Positions 28,965-37,950 of a stretch of 64,000 nucleotides of DNA are shown here, in pieces. The first letter of the stretch is position 1; each line of letters begins with the position of its first letter. This stretch comes from Methanoregula sp. UBA154 (GTDB lineage Archaea > Halobacteriota > Methanomicrobia > Methanomicrobiales > Methanospirillaceae): NCBI GenBank assembly GCA_002502245.1, contig DAPW01000010.1, positions 1 to 64,000 of the forward strand, given 5' to 3'. The notes under the pieces are model-generated. The model made no database searches and had not been told where the DNA came from. It was given only the letters and a program-made list of their open reading frames with translations. Position numbers and translations under genes: made by a program.

Positions 28965-29412
28965 GTTTCTGATTCAGTTTATGGACCTGGGACTGGCGCT
29001 GGTCCTTGCCCTCTCGGCAATCGGATCCGCCGCCGGCGCAGGTACGGCCGGGATGGCCGCGATCGGGGCATGGAAGAGAAATTACAGCCAGAATAAACCC
29101 GCTGCATTTATGCTCGTTGCATTTGTCGGGGCCCCGCTCACCCAGACGATTTACGGCATGATTGTCATGAACCGGATGGTTGAGCTTGCCGCACAGGGCC
29201 ATTTTCTCTGGGGCATCGGCGCCTTCTGTGGCGCGGCCATCGGCCTCTCCGCGTACTTCCAGGGCAAGTGCGCTGCCTGCGCCTGCGATGCCCTGGGAGA
29301 GACCGGCCAGGGATTTGGCAATTACATGATCGTGCTCGGTATGGTCGAGACCGTTGCCCTGCTGGTGATGGCGTTCACCCTCGGCGTCCTGGGAACTATT
29401 GCCGCAGTATAA
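28957..29412 (+). CDS. atpK: V-type ATPase c-subunit (proteolipid K), Na+-type signature
   Basis: 151 residues with four helices, i.e. two fused hairpins as in NtpK. The first hairpin ends PLTQTIYG, the third helix has YFQGK and the fourth MVETVALL. These match NtpK's T64/Q65/Y68, Q110 and E139, the Na+-binding residues of the Enterococcus enzyme. The first hairpin lacks its own carboxylate, also as in NtpK. ATG chosen after GGAGGAG; it overlaps atpI by 8 bp. Confidence 0.9.
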   Translation: MDEFLIQFMDLGLALVLALSAIGSAAGAGTAGMAAIGAWKRNYSQNKPAAFMLVAFVGAPLTQTIYGMIVMNRMVELAAQGHFLWGIGAFCGAAIGLSAYFQGKCAACACDALGETGQGFGNYMIVLGMVETVALLVMAFTLGVLGTIAAV

Positions 29413-29440
29413 TACCAACGCGGTGATACCACTGCCCGCC

Positions 29441-29448
29441 TTTTTTTT
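29441..29448 (+). terminator. T-run terminator of the ATPase operon
   Basis: Eight T at 29441-29448, about 30 bp after the atpK stop. Confidence 0.6.
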
Positions 29449-29461
29449 CTTCAGGACGGAT

Positions 29462-29915
29462 CATCAGCTGCTCTGGTGAAACGGGCATGAACTCAGTGAG
29501 TTCACACCGGAACCATGAAAATCGCAGACATGAGGGCTCCCTGATTCAGCGCCCCTCATGGGGCTCGGCGGGGCAGTTTGTGTTTTTTTAGTAATATCCG
29601 TCATTGATCCGCCGCGGGGGCGCCCCGTCGGGGGCGGCGGCATATATCGTAATCGGGGGTATGGGGGTCTCAACCCCCATTATTTTATCTGATAATTCGA
29701 TTTTCATAGGAAAAACTCTTTTAAAAGATGAGATCCCCCCATGCGCCAGCCCTGCCCCTGTTGGGGGCTCAATCGTGCATCCGATGCCCCAGGAATTATC
29801 TGTACCCTCCTTATTCAAAATTGACCAGCTCATACGGCAATATCGCAGTCCGGGGATGCCACAGATCCGGGGGCGAAGTCTTTGGGGAGCGTCAGAATTG
29901 TACAAAGGATTTCGA
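29462..29915 (+). repeat. dispersed composite repeat, locus 4 (A forward, B forward)
   Basis: Outer arm 29466-29512, part A 29513-29710 (198 bp, ends CCATGAAAATCG and CGATTTTCATAGG), part B about 29711-29915. Best preserved inverted ends in the window. Part A shows the hairpin CCGCCGC...GCGGCGG with inner GCCCC/GGGGC and the later hairpin GGGGGTATGGGGGTC..ACCCCC. It fills the gap to the UspA gene; 29916-30030 holds nothing recognised. Confidence 0.88.
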
Positions 29916-30030
29916 CAGACGAAGAAAATCTGGAAAGGGCAGATACAGCAAAGGGTGTTCATTGCCGGCTCACAAACACCCGTTCATGCCCGTTTACAAA
30001 AAAAGGACTCTCCTGGTCCGGACTATCCCG

Positions 30031-30930
30031 TTATGAGGGAGAGAACGGGGGATCTTCCCCCCCGCATTTCGGTTGCCGGATGACCATCACCGGTCGTTGT
30101 GCGTTCATGGCAACAGCAAATGCGGTACTGCCGATCAGGAGTTCCCGGAGCCAGCCGGCACCACGGGAACTCATCCAGATGACCGACGCGTCCTCTTCAT
30201 CGGCAATCCTGATAATCTCGGTGACGGGGTTTCCGGTGCGTACAAACACCCTTGCCCGGATATTTTTCCGGGTAAGATCGTCCCGGATTGTTGCCAGCTG
30301 CCCTTTTGCCTGCTGCACCGCATCCCCGGTCGCAGACCCGGCCTCCCCCGGAGGCACAACATGGAGGAGGAGGAGCTCACCGATAGCGGGGGTCGCGCCG
30401 GCAAGCGCCAGTGCATGGTCGGATGAGGGGGAGAAATCCACCGGACAGAGGGCCCTGCAGAGGATCCTCGGGCAGAACAACTCAAAATTCTGCTCCTTCA
30501 GATCCCCGACGGTCTTATGGCGCATGATCAGGACGCTGGTACTGCTCCGGCGGATAACCGCCATCGAGACGCTGCCAAGGAGGATCCCGTCCATAAGATT
30601 GCTCCCCCGGGCACCCATGACGATCAGGCAGGCTCCCCGCTCTTCGGCGGCGCTGATGATCGCTCCTGCGGTATCGGATGCGGCCGTTATTGTCGTGGTC
30701 ACCCGGATCTCCGGGTCAAGGCCTTCGAGGTAGCGTTTCTGTTCCCGGAGATGCTCATATTCGGGCCGGAACAAGGTGTCCCCGATCTCTCCGCCGCCCC
30801 GGGGAGATATCGCCTCTTCGGCAGCGTGGAACAGGATGACCTCGCGGGCCCCGGGAAAACCGGCAATACATTCAAGCGTTTTCTTTGCGTAAGCCGAGAA
30901 ATCCGTTGCAAGCAGTATTTTTTCAAACAT
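30031..30930 (-). CDS. tandem universal stress protein (two UspA domains)
   Basis: 299 residues. First UspA domain 1-140 (start ILLATDFSAYAKKTLE; ATP-binding VMGARGSNLMDGILLGSVSMA). Second domain about 155-285 starts CPVDFSPSSDHALALA and ends with WMSSRGAGWLRELLIGSTAFAVA, whose G-x2-G-x9-GS pattern is altered. Cytoplasmic nucleotide-binding stress protein. Single gene, boxed in by repeat loci 4 and 5. Confidence 0.85.
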   Translation of the reverse strand: MFEKILLATDFSAYAKKTLECIAGFPGAREVILFHAAEEAISPRGGGEIGDTLFRPEYEHLREQKRYLEGLDPEIRVTTTITAASDTAGAIISAAEERGACLIVMGARGSNLMDGILLGSVSMAVIRRSSTSVLIMRHKTVGDLKEQNFELFCPRILCRALCPVDFSPSSDHALALAGATPAIGELLLLHVVPPGEAGSATGDAVQQAKGQLATIRDDLTRKNIRARVFVRTGNPVTEIIRIADEEDASVIWMSSRGAGWLRELLIGSTAFAVAMNAQRPVMVIRQPKCGGEDPPFSPS

Positions 30931-31069
30931 GGCAAATCAGATGCGGTCCTGTTCCGCGCTCAGGTGAAACCGACGGTATCTCTGTAAAACAATACATACC
31001 GGCCGTGATATAAAATGGTATCCTGATGTTCAGCATACGCAGGGCCGGATATGTCCTTAAAAAAAAGTG

Positions 31070-31490
31070 CTCTGGAGAAATCAATGTAAAGTGATTAAAT
31101 CGCCCCCCTTGCGCCAGCCCTGCCCCCGTTGGGGCTCAATCGGGCATGCGATGCCAGGGAATCATCTGTACTGTCCTCATTCAAAATTGACCAGGTACTA
31201 AGGCGTTATCGCAATCCGGGGATGCCCCGGCTGCGGGGGCGAAGCACTCAAGAAGCTTCAGAACTGTACGAAGGTTTTCCCATGAAAATCGCTTATTTCA
31301 GGAATTGATGAACCTGGGGTGATACCCCCCGGGAACCTTGGTTGCGTTGAACGCCCGCCGCCCCGAAGGGCGCCCGGCGGCGGGTTCCGAAGGTTAAAGA
31401 AAGCTGGGAGATTGAACCGACTTGTCCCGCCGTGCCTCGGAGAGGCCCTGAGGCGGGTAACCATCGTAATCCCCTCATTAATTTTTCCGA
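31070..31490. repeat. dispersed composite repeat, locus 5 (B forward, A reversed)
   Basis: Part B about 31085-31279 forward, part A from 31280 (CCATGAAAATCG) reversed to about 31490, where the outer inverted end is decayed. Hairpin CCCGCCGCCCC..GGGCGCC...GGCGGGT differs in sequence from other copies but keeps pairing. It sits between the UspA gene and the 3' end of the eha-fwd operon. 31491-31660 shows nothing further. Confidence 0.82.
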
Positions 31491-31660
31491 TGTCCAGGGT
31501 TTGGTGCGGTACATTATCTGTTCATGCACGTTTCTTCCGGATGAAAAAACTATCAACGTCTCCCTGTCATCGGCCGGCGGCACTATCCACCTCTGAACAG
31601 AGACTGCCGCTACAAGTGCCGGCCGCTGCCGATCATTGCCACGGGCGGGCACGGACAGGC

Positions 31661-32434
31661 CTACCTGCGAAGAGCACGGGATGCGACCATCATCGTCCCC
31701 TTCCCCCGGTTGGCGACATCCCCCGTGTAGACATCCATTTCAAGGTTGCGCTCCGGGAGCAGGTGCGTGCCGCTCTTCTCAAACGTGGGGAGCAGGTCAT
31801 GGACCGTTCCCAGGATCACACACGAGCCGTTCTTCATGTTCCCGCACGGCCGGGTTGCGTCCCCTTCGATGAGCAGCTCCCCGCCCCGCATCTCCACGCC
31901 GGGAAAATCCCCGGTGTGGCCATGGATATGCACCGTGCCTCCTGCAAGGTATTCCGCGCAGAAATCCCCGGCATTGCCAAACACTTCCACCGTGCCCCCC
32001 TGCATCCCTTTCTTCTCGCCGCGGTAACCGGTAGCGCAGTAATGGCCCGCATTGCCCCGGCAGACGATCGTCCCGCCCCGCATCTCCCGCCCGAGCCACG
32101 CGTCGGCACTGCCCCGGATCTCGATCGTCCCGCCGCTCATGAAGTTCCCGCAGTGCATCCCGATATCCCCTTCGATGAGGATCGTGCCCGTGTCCATGTA
32201 CTCCCCGACACGCTTGATCCGGGATGTATCCCCCTTGAGCACAACCTCGATGTTTTCCGGGGAGACTGCGGTACCTTCAACAAAGATCCAGAACAGTTCA
32301 GAGAGCGTGCGCTCCTTGTTGCCCTCGAACACCACCAGGTCGGTACCTTTCAGGAAATTGCGGGGGATGATCGCTTCTGCCTCGATCGGGAGGCTGGGCT
32401 TTTTTCGCACCTTGCTCTCAAGGATCACTCTCAT
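31661..32434 (-). CDS. fwdC: formylmethanofuran dehydrogenase subunit C
   Basis: 257 residues. Repeated G-x-x-x-G motifs (GNFMSGGTIEIRG, GREMRGGTIVCRG, AEYLAGGTVHIHG) make the right-handed beta-helix shared with the glutamate synthase C-terminal domain. Part of the complex that reduces CO2 to formyl-methanofuran. ATG overlaps the fwdA stop (ATGA). Last gene of the operon. Confidence 0.92.
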   Translation of the reverse strand: MRVILESKVRKKPSLPIEAEAIIPRNFLKGTDLVVFEGNKERTLSELFWIFVEGTAVSPENIEVVLKGDTSRIKRVGEYMDTGTILIEGDIGMHCGNFMSGGTIEIRGSADAWLGREMRGGTIVCRGNAGHYCATGYRGEKKGMQGGTVEVFGNAGDFCAEYLAGGTVHIHGHTGDFPGVEMRGGELLIEGDATRPCGNMKNGSCVILGTVHDLLPTFEKSGTHLLPERNLEMDVYTGDVANRGKGTMMVASRALRR

Positions 32435-34131
32435 AACATTGCCTCCGTCTCGATGCACCGCCCGCGGGGAAGGTAGAGGTCCTGCACCGGGTAATTGCTC
32501 ATTCTCACGGTGTAGAACTGCTCAAATCTCCGGATAAACTCCTTATCGTTCTCCATCCGGATATCCTCCGGCACCTTCGCATTCACCCAGAAGGTGGCAT
32601 TTGCCCCGTCCACGATGATCTCCCCGTCCCGCGACACCACGCGCCCCCGCTTGATCGTGTACCGCGTCTTCTGGAACCCTTCCACCACCTTCCGGTATTC
32701 CCGGGCCGGGTCAACCATATCGGTCCGGATCGGGTAGATGGCGATGTCGGCTTCGGCACCGATGCCGAGGTGGCCTTTGCCCTGGCTGGCGATGCCCAGG
32801 GCCTTTGCCTGCCCGGCACGGGTCATGACCGCGATCTCGTGCCAGTCCAGTTCCCGTTCAAGTGCCCAGAGCGAGGTCCTCTTCTCGGTCTCGGCATGCA
32901 GCGTGGCACATTCCTCGTCCCGGTAGCGCTTGCTCATTAAAAGACCGATGATCTCGGGATACTTCACAAACGGCGCACCATTGGGGTTGTCCGTCTCAAG
33001 CAGGCACTGCCACGGGCTCTTGGTCAGCAGCGCCAGCTCGAGGCCGATCGCCCACATGATGCAGTTCACGGCACTCTTCTTCGAGTAGGTTACCGGGATG
33101 ATACCGGACCCGGTCTCCAGCTCCACATCGTGGTTGCTCCACTTGTTGTGGTGGAGGCAGTGGAGGTTGAACTCCATGGGCCCGTCAGCGGTCATGGTCA
33201 TGGTCCGGCAGAACATGATCTGGCCCATGTCCATCACGATCTGGGGCTTGCTGTTGATCGAGCGGGTGATCTCTTCTGCCTTGGAACAGATGTTGCGCCA
33301 GGTCCCGCCGCCGTACGCGTGGAACTGCACGTGCGTGGCATACAGGGACTGGCGTGCGGGGTTCAGGTCGGGCACGAGCTCGAACGTATCGAGCGTTGTC
33401 TGGTAATTACCGGGTTTTCCCAGGTTGTTGCAGTGCAGGTGCACTGAATGGGGGAGGCGGAGGAGCTCGTTTGCCTGTATCAGGGTGGTGATGATCTCGG
33501 CAGGCGTGACCGCAAAATGCGGGACCTGCTCATGGATGCTCGTCAGATCGTCGCCCCAGCCCCATGCTTCTGTGCCTCCGGGATTGGTCAGTTTGATCGC
33601 ATATCCCCGGGCCGCGTTCAGCGTCCATGCAACCACCGCCGCAGCCTTCCGGACATCGTGCTCCCGCACGGCATCCATGACCGCCCAGTTGCCATCGAAC
33701 AGGGTGTTGGCCAGCATATCCTGGTGGGGTGTGGCCGTGAACTCCTCGTGGGTGTGGCGGGCCTCCAGGGGCGCCATCGCCCCTTCGAGCAGGGTCGTGT
33801 ATCCCATGGCACTGTACCGGTAACTGTTCCCGAACGTTGTCGGGACATAGTAGCCGCTCGTCACATGCATCTTCCCCCGGCGTTTCGTCCGTCCCGCCCG
33901 CATGTCCTCCGGACTCATGTACCGCCCGAAGTTCACCTTCGTGCCGCTGACATGGGTATGCGAGTCAATGCCGCCGGGGAGGGTGAGACACCGGTGCGCA
34001 TCGATCACGTCCGCACGATCGGAAACAGACTCAACGATCCTGCCGTCACGGATCGCAATGTCCATGATCTCGCCGTTGATCCCCCGGATAGGGTCAATGA
34101 CACAGGCATTTTTCACCCATAACTCAGTCAT
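32431..34131 (-). CDS. fwdA: formylmethanofuran dehydrogenase subunit A
   Basis: 566 residues, amidohydrolase fold holding the binuclear zinc site that joins formate to methanofuran. Metal ligands are visible: SHTHVSG, the carboxylated Lys region YAIKLTNPGGTEAW, VHLHCNNLG, THVQFHAYGG and the catalytic Asp in ETDNPNGAPF. Overlaps fwdB by ATGA. Confidence 0.95.
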   Translation of the reverse strand: MTELWVKNACVIDPIRGINGEIMDIAIRDGRIVESVSDRADVIDAHRCLTLPGGIDSHTHVSGTKVNFGRYMSPEDMRAGRTKRRGKMHVTSGYYVPTTFGNSYRYSAMGYTTLLEGAMAPLEARHTHEEFTATPHQDMLANTLFDGNWAVMDAVREHDVRKAAAVVAWTLNAARGYAIKLTNPGGTEAWGWGDDLTSIHEQVPHFAVTPAEIITTLIQANELLRLPHSVHLHCNNLGKPGNYQTTLDTFELVPDLNPARQSLYATHVQFHAYGGGTWRNICSKAEEITRSINSKPQIVMDMGQIMFCRTMTMTADGPMEFNLHCLHHNKWSNHDVELETGSGIIPVTYSKKSAVNCIMWAIGLELALLTKSPWQCLLETDNPNGAPFVKYPEIIGLLMSKRYRDEECATLHAETEKRTSLWALERELDWHEIAVMTRAGQAKALGIASQGKGHLGIGAEADIAIYPIRTDMVDPAREYRKVVEGFQKTRYTIKRGRVVSRDGEIIVDGANATFWVNAKVPEDIRMENDKEFIRRFEQFYTVRMSNYPVQDLYLPRGRCIETEAML

Positions 34132-35417
34132 GGCCCCATCCCCCCGTCCAGGCGGTCGTAGATCTTTCTTAAGATCTCTGCATCATCCGGGTACCCCCGG
34201 TCGATCACCTTCTTCAGCCGGATGGGGATACCATCCATCCGGTATGCCGTTCCCGCGGCATCGATGCCCGCGGCCGTGCAGGGGATATGGATGCGGGAGA
34301 GTGCGGTGGTGGCATTCACGTGCGGGTCGATAACGACAGTCGGGATCTTTGCGAGGTGGGCAGCCGCAGCCCGGGGGAAGTTGGCCCCCGGGTCGCTTGC
34401 AACGATAAGGGCCGCATCGCACTCGCCCCGCCGCAGGATATCGACCGCGGTCGTCTCCCCGGGATTGTAGAAGGCAATGCCCCGGGCAAAATCCACCGCA
34501 AAGGGATAGCCGGTCATCCACGTGAACACCTCGTTGGACCCGTACACGTTGCCGTGACCCCGCAGCGGGGAGATGACAAACTTCGTGTGCCGGCTGAGTT
34601 CGTCGGTCAGCTCGATGGCATTCCGGACGTTCTTGTACTTCCCCCGGCTCATGGTCAGCCCGAGCCCGAAGAAGATCGCACCGAACTTTGCGTTTTTACA
34701 GATCTCCGCGATCCGGACCAGCTGTTCCTTTGCTACCCCTGCAACGCTGGCAGGGATGACGTGTGCCTTTCCCCGGACAATTGCCCGCAGGGCGGAGAGT
34801 ACTGCATAATCCCCCCCGTGTTCAATCTGCACGAATTCGTCGGCGATATTGGTGGTGTCGGTCCTGCGGGTATCCACCACGATCACCGTGCGCTCCCGCT
34901 GGGCTTCCGGGACAAAGAACCCGGTGGCAAAGGTGGTGTACCGGCTCATGTGGCGGGGATGTGCCTCGACCGGGTTGCACCCCCAGTAGATGATCACGTC
35001 CGCCCGGTTCTTTACCTGCCCGAGAGTACAGCCAGGGTGGCCGACTTCCTGGATGGCAAGGATGGACGGGCCGTGGCAGACGGTGCTCGTGTTGTCGATG
35101 ACTGCCCCGATCAGTTCGGCGATATGCACGCCGATGCTCTGGGTCTCGCCATGCGTGCTGCTCCAGCCGTACAGGAGCGGGCGATCGGCCTCCCGCAGGA
35201 TCTCTGCCGTCTCGCTGATCGCTTCGTCATAGGAGATCTCCTCCCACCCGGCCTCCGTGCGCCGTATCGGGGCCGGGAGCCGGGTATCGTTCATGAAGGT
35301 TGCCTCGGCAAGGGAGCACCCGTTCTTCACCCGGACAATTCTCGCACCGTCGGTCTCAATCTCGAGATCATCGCAGAGGCAGCCGCAGAAGGGGCAGACC
35401 ACATCCTGTTCGATCAT
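34128..35417 (-). CDS. fwdB: formylmethanofuran dehydrogenase subunit B (Mo/W)
   Basis: 429 residues; molybdopterin oxidoreductase that reduces CO2 to formate. N-terminal VCPFCGCLCDDLE binds a [4Fe-4S] cluster; YWGCNPVEAHPRHMSRY carries the Cys that ligates Mo or W, so this is the Cys rather than the selenocysteine form. W versus Mo cannot be decided. ATG at 35417 overlaps the fwdD stop; longer upstream frame is not conserved. Confidence 0.94.
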   Translation of the reverse strand: MIEQDVVCPFCGCLCDDLEIETDGARIVRVKNGCSLAEATFMNDTRLPAPIRRTEAGWEEISYDEAISETAEILREADRPLLYGWSSTHGETQSIGVHIAELIGAVIDNTSTVCHGPSILAIQEVGHPGCTLGQVKNRADVIIYWGCNPVEAHPRHMSRYTTFATGFFVPEAQRERTVIVVDTRRTDTTNIADEFVQIEHGGDYAVLSALRAIVRGKAHVIPASVAGVAKEQLVRIAEICKNAKFGAIFFGLGLTMSRGKYKNVRNAIELTDELSRHTKFVISPLRGHGNVYGSNEVFTWMTGYPFAVDFARGIAFYNPGETTAVDILRRGECDAALIVASDPGANFPRAAAAHLAKIPTVVIDPHVNATTALSRIHIPCTAAGIDAAGTAYRMDGIPIRLKKVIDRGYPDDAEILRKIYDRLDGGMGP

Positions 35418-35797
35418 GGGCGCACCCCCCCGATCGCTTCCATGAGCTCTCCGACGCTCTTCACTGCTTCTTCGGTCGGCTCCACGTCTGCGTCCTGGCT
35501 CTTGAAGTCCGGCATCCCGGTGCCCTGCGTCTCGGACGAGATGATGTGGTTTGCATACGGGCCGATGGTCACAAAGCACTCGTTCCTGGCCACCCCCTCT
35601 GCGGGACGGGCGGTGAGGATAACGTAGCCGGCGGGGGTGGTGACCCGGACCCGGTCCCCGTCCTCGATTCCCAGTATCATCAGGTCCACGGGATTGAGGA
35701 AACAGGCCGAGGCGATACTCCGGTACACATCGGAGAGCTTGTGCTCGACGGCAGTACCCTGCGGAACCGAGCGGCCGGTGTTGAGGATGCACCTCAC
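35414..35797 (-). CDS. fwdD: formylmethanofuran dehydrogenase subunit D
   Basis: 127 residues, the molybdopterin dinucleotide-binding C-terminal domain carried as a separate chain. LNPVDLMILGIEDGDRVRVT is typical, followed by NECFVTIGPYANHI. ATGA overlaps on both sides place it between the hydrogenase ferredoxin gene and fwdB. Confidence 0.9.
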   Translation of the reverse strand: MRCILNTGRSVPQGTAVEHKLSDVYRSIASACFLNPVDLMILGIEDGDRVRVTTPAGYVILTARPAEGVARNECFVTIGPYANHIISSETQGTGMPDFKSQDADVEPTEEAVKSVGELMEAIGGVRP

Positions 35798-36411
35798 TGC
35801 ACTCCCTCCGGTACCGGCTCCTGGGAGCCTTCAAGGATCCGGGCAATCCGTATGGCACCATTCGGGCAGCTCGCCTCGCAGGTCTTGCAGCCCGTACATT
35901 TGTCCTCGTGGATCACCACGATGTCCCCGTCCTGCACCCGCATGATCACCTCATCGTTCGAGGAGTGCCCGCCTGCCCCCATCTGGGCGTCGGCCTCCTT
36001 GTTCACCGGGCAGGCAGTGCAGCAGTTCCCGCAGCCGGTGCAGAGTTCCAGGTCAATCGCGATACGGAACGAGAAGATCAACGATGTGCCTTCGCGCTCC
36101 ATGGTCTCGAGGATCCGCCCGCTCTTCAGCACCCCGTTCGGGCATGCCTCCACGCAGAGCCCGCAGCGGATGCAGTGCCCCTTGTGGATCTTCGGCATCC
36201 AGCCATCGCCGGCATGCACAACCTCAATCGCTCCCGGGGCCGGGCAGGCCATCATGCAGAAAAGGGCATGCTGGCAGGTCCGGCCGGTCGGCTCCGGGAA
36301 GCCCCGGAAATGCGGGGGGGTGACCAGCGGAGCGGTCCGGGCAAACAGGAACTTTCTGATCCACTCAGCGCGGAAGAACTCCCGTACATACCAGAAGAGC
36401 GATGACGCCAT
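35794..36411 (-). CDS. Eha polyferredoxin-type subunit
   Basis: 205 residues. Three standard CxxCxxCxxxCP motifs (CIRCGLCVEACP, CTGCGNCCTACP, CTGCKTCEASCP) and an odd C-x5-C-x3-CP near the N-terminus, so at least three [4Fe-4S] clusters. In position of EhaP/EhaQ. It lies between the hydrogenase large subunit and FwdD and is the natural electron wire between the two enzymes. ATG at 36411 (MASSLFW) directly follows the large-subunit gene. Confidence 0.8.
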   Translation of the reverse strand: MASSLFWYVREFFRAEWIRKFLFARTAPLVTPPHFRGFPEPTGRTCQHALFCMMACPAPGAIEVVHAGDGWMPKIHKGHCIRCGLCVEACPNGVLKSGRILETMEREGTSLIFSFRIAIDLELCTGCGNCCTACPVNKEADAQMGAGGHSSNDEVIMRVQDGDIVVIHEDKCTGCKTCEASCPNGAIRIARILEGSQEPVPEGVQ

Positions 36412-36412
36412 G

Positions 36413-37498
36413 TTACCGCTCCGTGCAGGCAATGCAGGGATCTGCCGAGATGAAGGTTGCCGTGACATCGGCTATCGAATCCGACCCGATGATCATCTCG
36501 TGGCAGCACGCTTCGATGTTCATGATGGATGGGGTCTGGATCTGGATCTCCACGATCCGCCCGAACTCGTCACTCCTGATAAAGTACGTCAGTTCCCCCC
36601 GGGGTGCTTCACCGCTGTAGCGGACCTCCCCGGCCGTGCAGACCCCGCGCCCGCGGACAACACCGTTCGGGAGATCCGTTAAGCATTTCCGGATAAGACC
36701 GATACTCTGGAAGACCTCATCGAACCGGACCATCACCCGGGCAAAGTTATCACGGTCCGGCCGGGTGACCGGGGCAAAGCCGAGTTGCCGGTACGTGGGA
36801 TGGTTCATACGGCAGTCCACCGCTATCCCGCTCGCCCGTGCGGTCGGGCCGACCGCGTGCGCCCGCTCTGCTGCATCCGGCGTCAGGATCCCGACCCCCC
36901 GGCTCCGGAGGGCGATCATCGGACCGTTCTCAAACATCCCGGTATACCGGCGCAGGTCCCCTTCCATCCGCTCAAGCGAGGCGAGCAGTGCTGCTGCCTC
37001 CTCCTTTCGCAGATCGCACCGGACCCCGCCCGGGATGATATAGGCGCAGGTGACCCGGGCGCCGGTCAGTCGCTCCAGCTCGTCCATCACCTGCTCCCGC
37101 AGGTCGAGCAGGTACATCCCGAGCGTCTCGTGCTCGATGGTGTAGCAGTACGAGAAGTTGGCCAGCAGGTGGCTCTGCATCCGGTCCAGCTCGTTTGCGA
37201 TCACGCGGAGACGGGCGGCCCGTGGCGGCACGGCAATCCCGCTGATCTGTTCCATGGCCTCGATAAAGACCAGGTTGTGGATCACCGAGCAGATCCCGCA
37301 GACCCGTTCTGCGAGGAACATGACCTCCTGCCACGGGCGCCCCTTCATGATCCGCTCGATCCCTTTCTTCATGTACCCGAGCTCGACTTCCACGCCGATG
37401 ATGCGTTCACCCTTTGCCTCGCACTTGAGCCGGGCCGGCTCCTTGAAGCAGGGATGGATGGGCCCGAGCGGGATGTTGACATCCACGACCCGCTTCAT
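36413..37498 (-). CDS. ehaO: energy-converting [NiFe] hydrogenase large subunit
   Basis: 361 residues. Nickel ligands are in RVCGICSV (Cys67, Cys70) and the C-terminal DPCIACTER (Cys355, Cys358). The protein ends at that Arg, so there is no extension for a maturation protease. Sequence is closest in plan to Eha/Ech/Mbh large subunits rather than to F420- or heterodisulfide-linked hydrogenases. Overlaps the small-subunit gene by ATGA. Confidence 0.92.
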   Translation of the reverse strand: MKRVVDVNIPLGPIHPCFKEPARLKCEAKGERIIGVEVELGYMKKGIERIMKGRPWQEVMFLAERVCGICSVIHNLVFIEAMEQISGIAVPPRAARLRVIANELDRMQSHLLANFSYCYTIEHETLGMYLLDLREQVMDELERLTGARVTCAYIIPGGVRCDLRKEEAAALLASLERMEGDLRRYTGMFENGPMIALRSRGVGILTPDAAERAHAVGPTARASGIAVDCRMNHPTYRQLGFAPVTRPDRDNFARVMVRFDEVFQSIGLIRKCLTDLPNGVVRGRGVCTAGEVRYSGEAPRGELTYFIRSDEFGRIVEIQIQTPSIMNIEACCHEMIIGSDSIADVTATFISADPCIACTER

Positions 37499-37950
37499 GG
37501 GTGCTCCGCCTCCCAGTTGAAAAAGACCGAATCGCGTACCGAGAGGATTGCCTGGAGGATCTCGGTGGGCCGGGGCGGGCAACCCGGGACTTCGGCTGCG
37601 ATCGGGATGTGCTTTCTGACCGGCGGGTCGATAAAGGTCTCCCGGCGGTTGAAGAGGCACCCGGAGATCGGGCAGTTGCCGATGGCGATCGCTGCCTTGG
37701 GCGACGGGATCTTCTCCCAGACCATGGCAAGTTTCTCCTCCCATCCCGGGGTGTAGGCACCGATCACGAGCAGGACATCCGCCTCACGGGGGTTGTTGTG
37801 GACATAGATACCGTACTGTTCGATGTCATAGCGGGGTGCGAGGCAGGCGAGCACCTCGATATCACAGCCATTGCAGGAGCCGACGTCCACGTACGCCACG
37901 TGGATCGAGCGTGCCCGCACCTTATTTTTTATCCGCTGGAGAAGGCTCAT
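37495..37950 (-). CDS. ehaN: energy-converting [NiFe] hydrogenase small subunit
   Basis: 151 residues, NuoB-like. Ligands of the proximal [4Fe-4S] cluster: GSCNGCDIE (Cys26, Cys29), GNCPISG and PGCPPRP. No Tat signal, as expected for an energy-converting type facing the cytoplasm. Confidence 0.92.
   Translation of the reverse strand: MSLLQRIKNKVRARSIHVAYVDVGSCNGCDIEVLACLAPRYDIEQYGIYVHNNPREADVLLVIGAYTPGWEEKLAMVWEKIPSPKAAIAIGNCPISGCLFNRRETFIDPPVRKHIPIAAEVPGCPPRPTEILQAILSVRDSVFFNWEAEHP

Noticed and set aside
29462..29915. Composite repeat as an insertion sequence
   Set aside because: No transposase frame is present in any copy, and the lengths are too short; a non-autonomous element remains possible.
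32738..33823. Several plus-strand frames across fwdA and fwdB
   Set aside because: They are antisense to well-conserved enzyme genes with all catalytic motifs.
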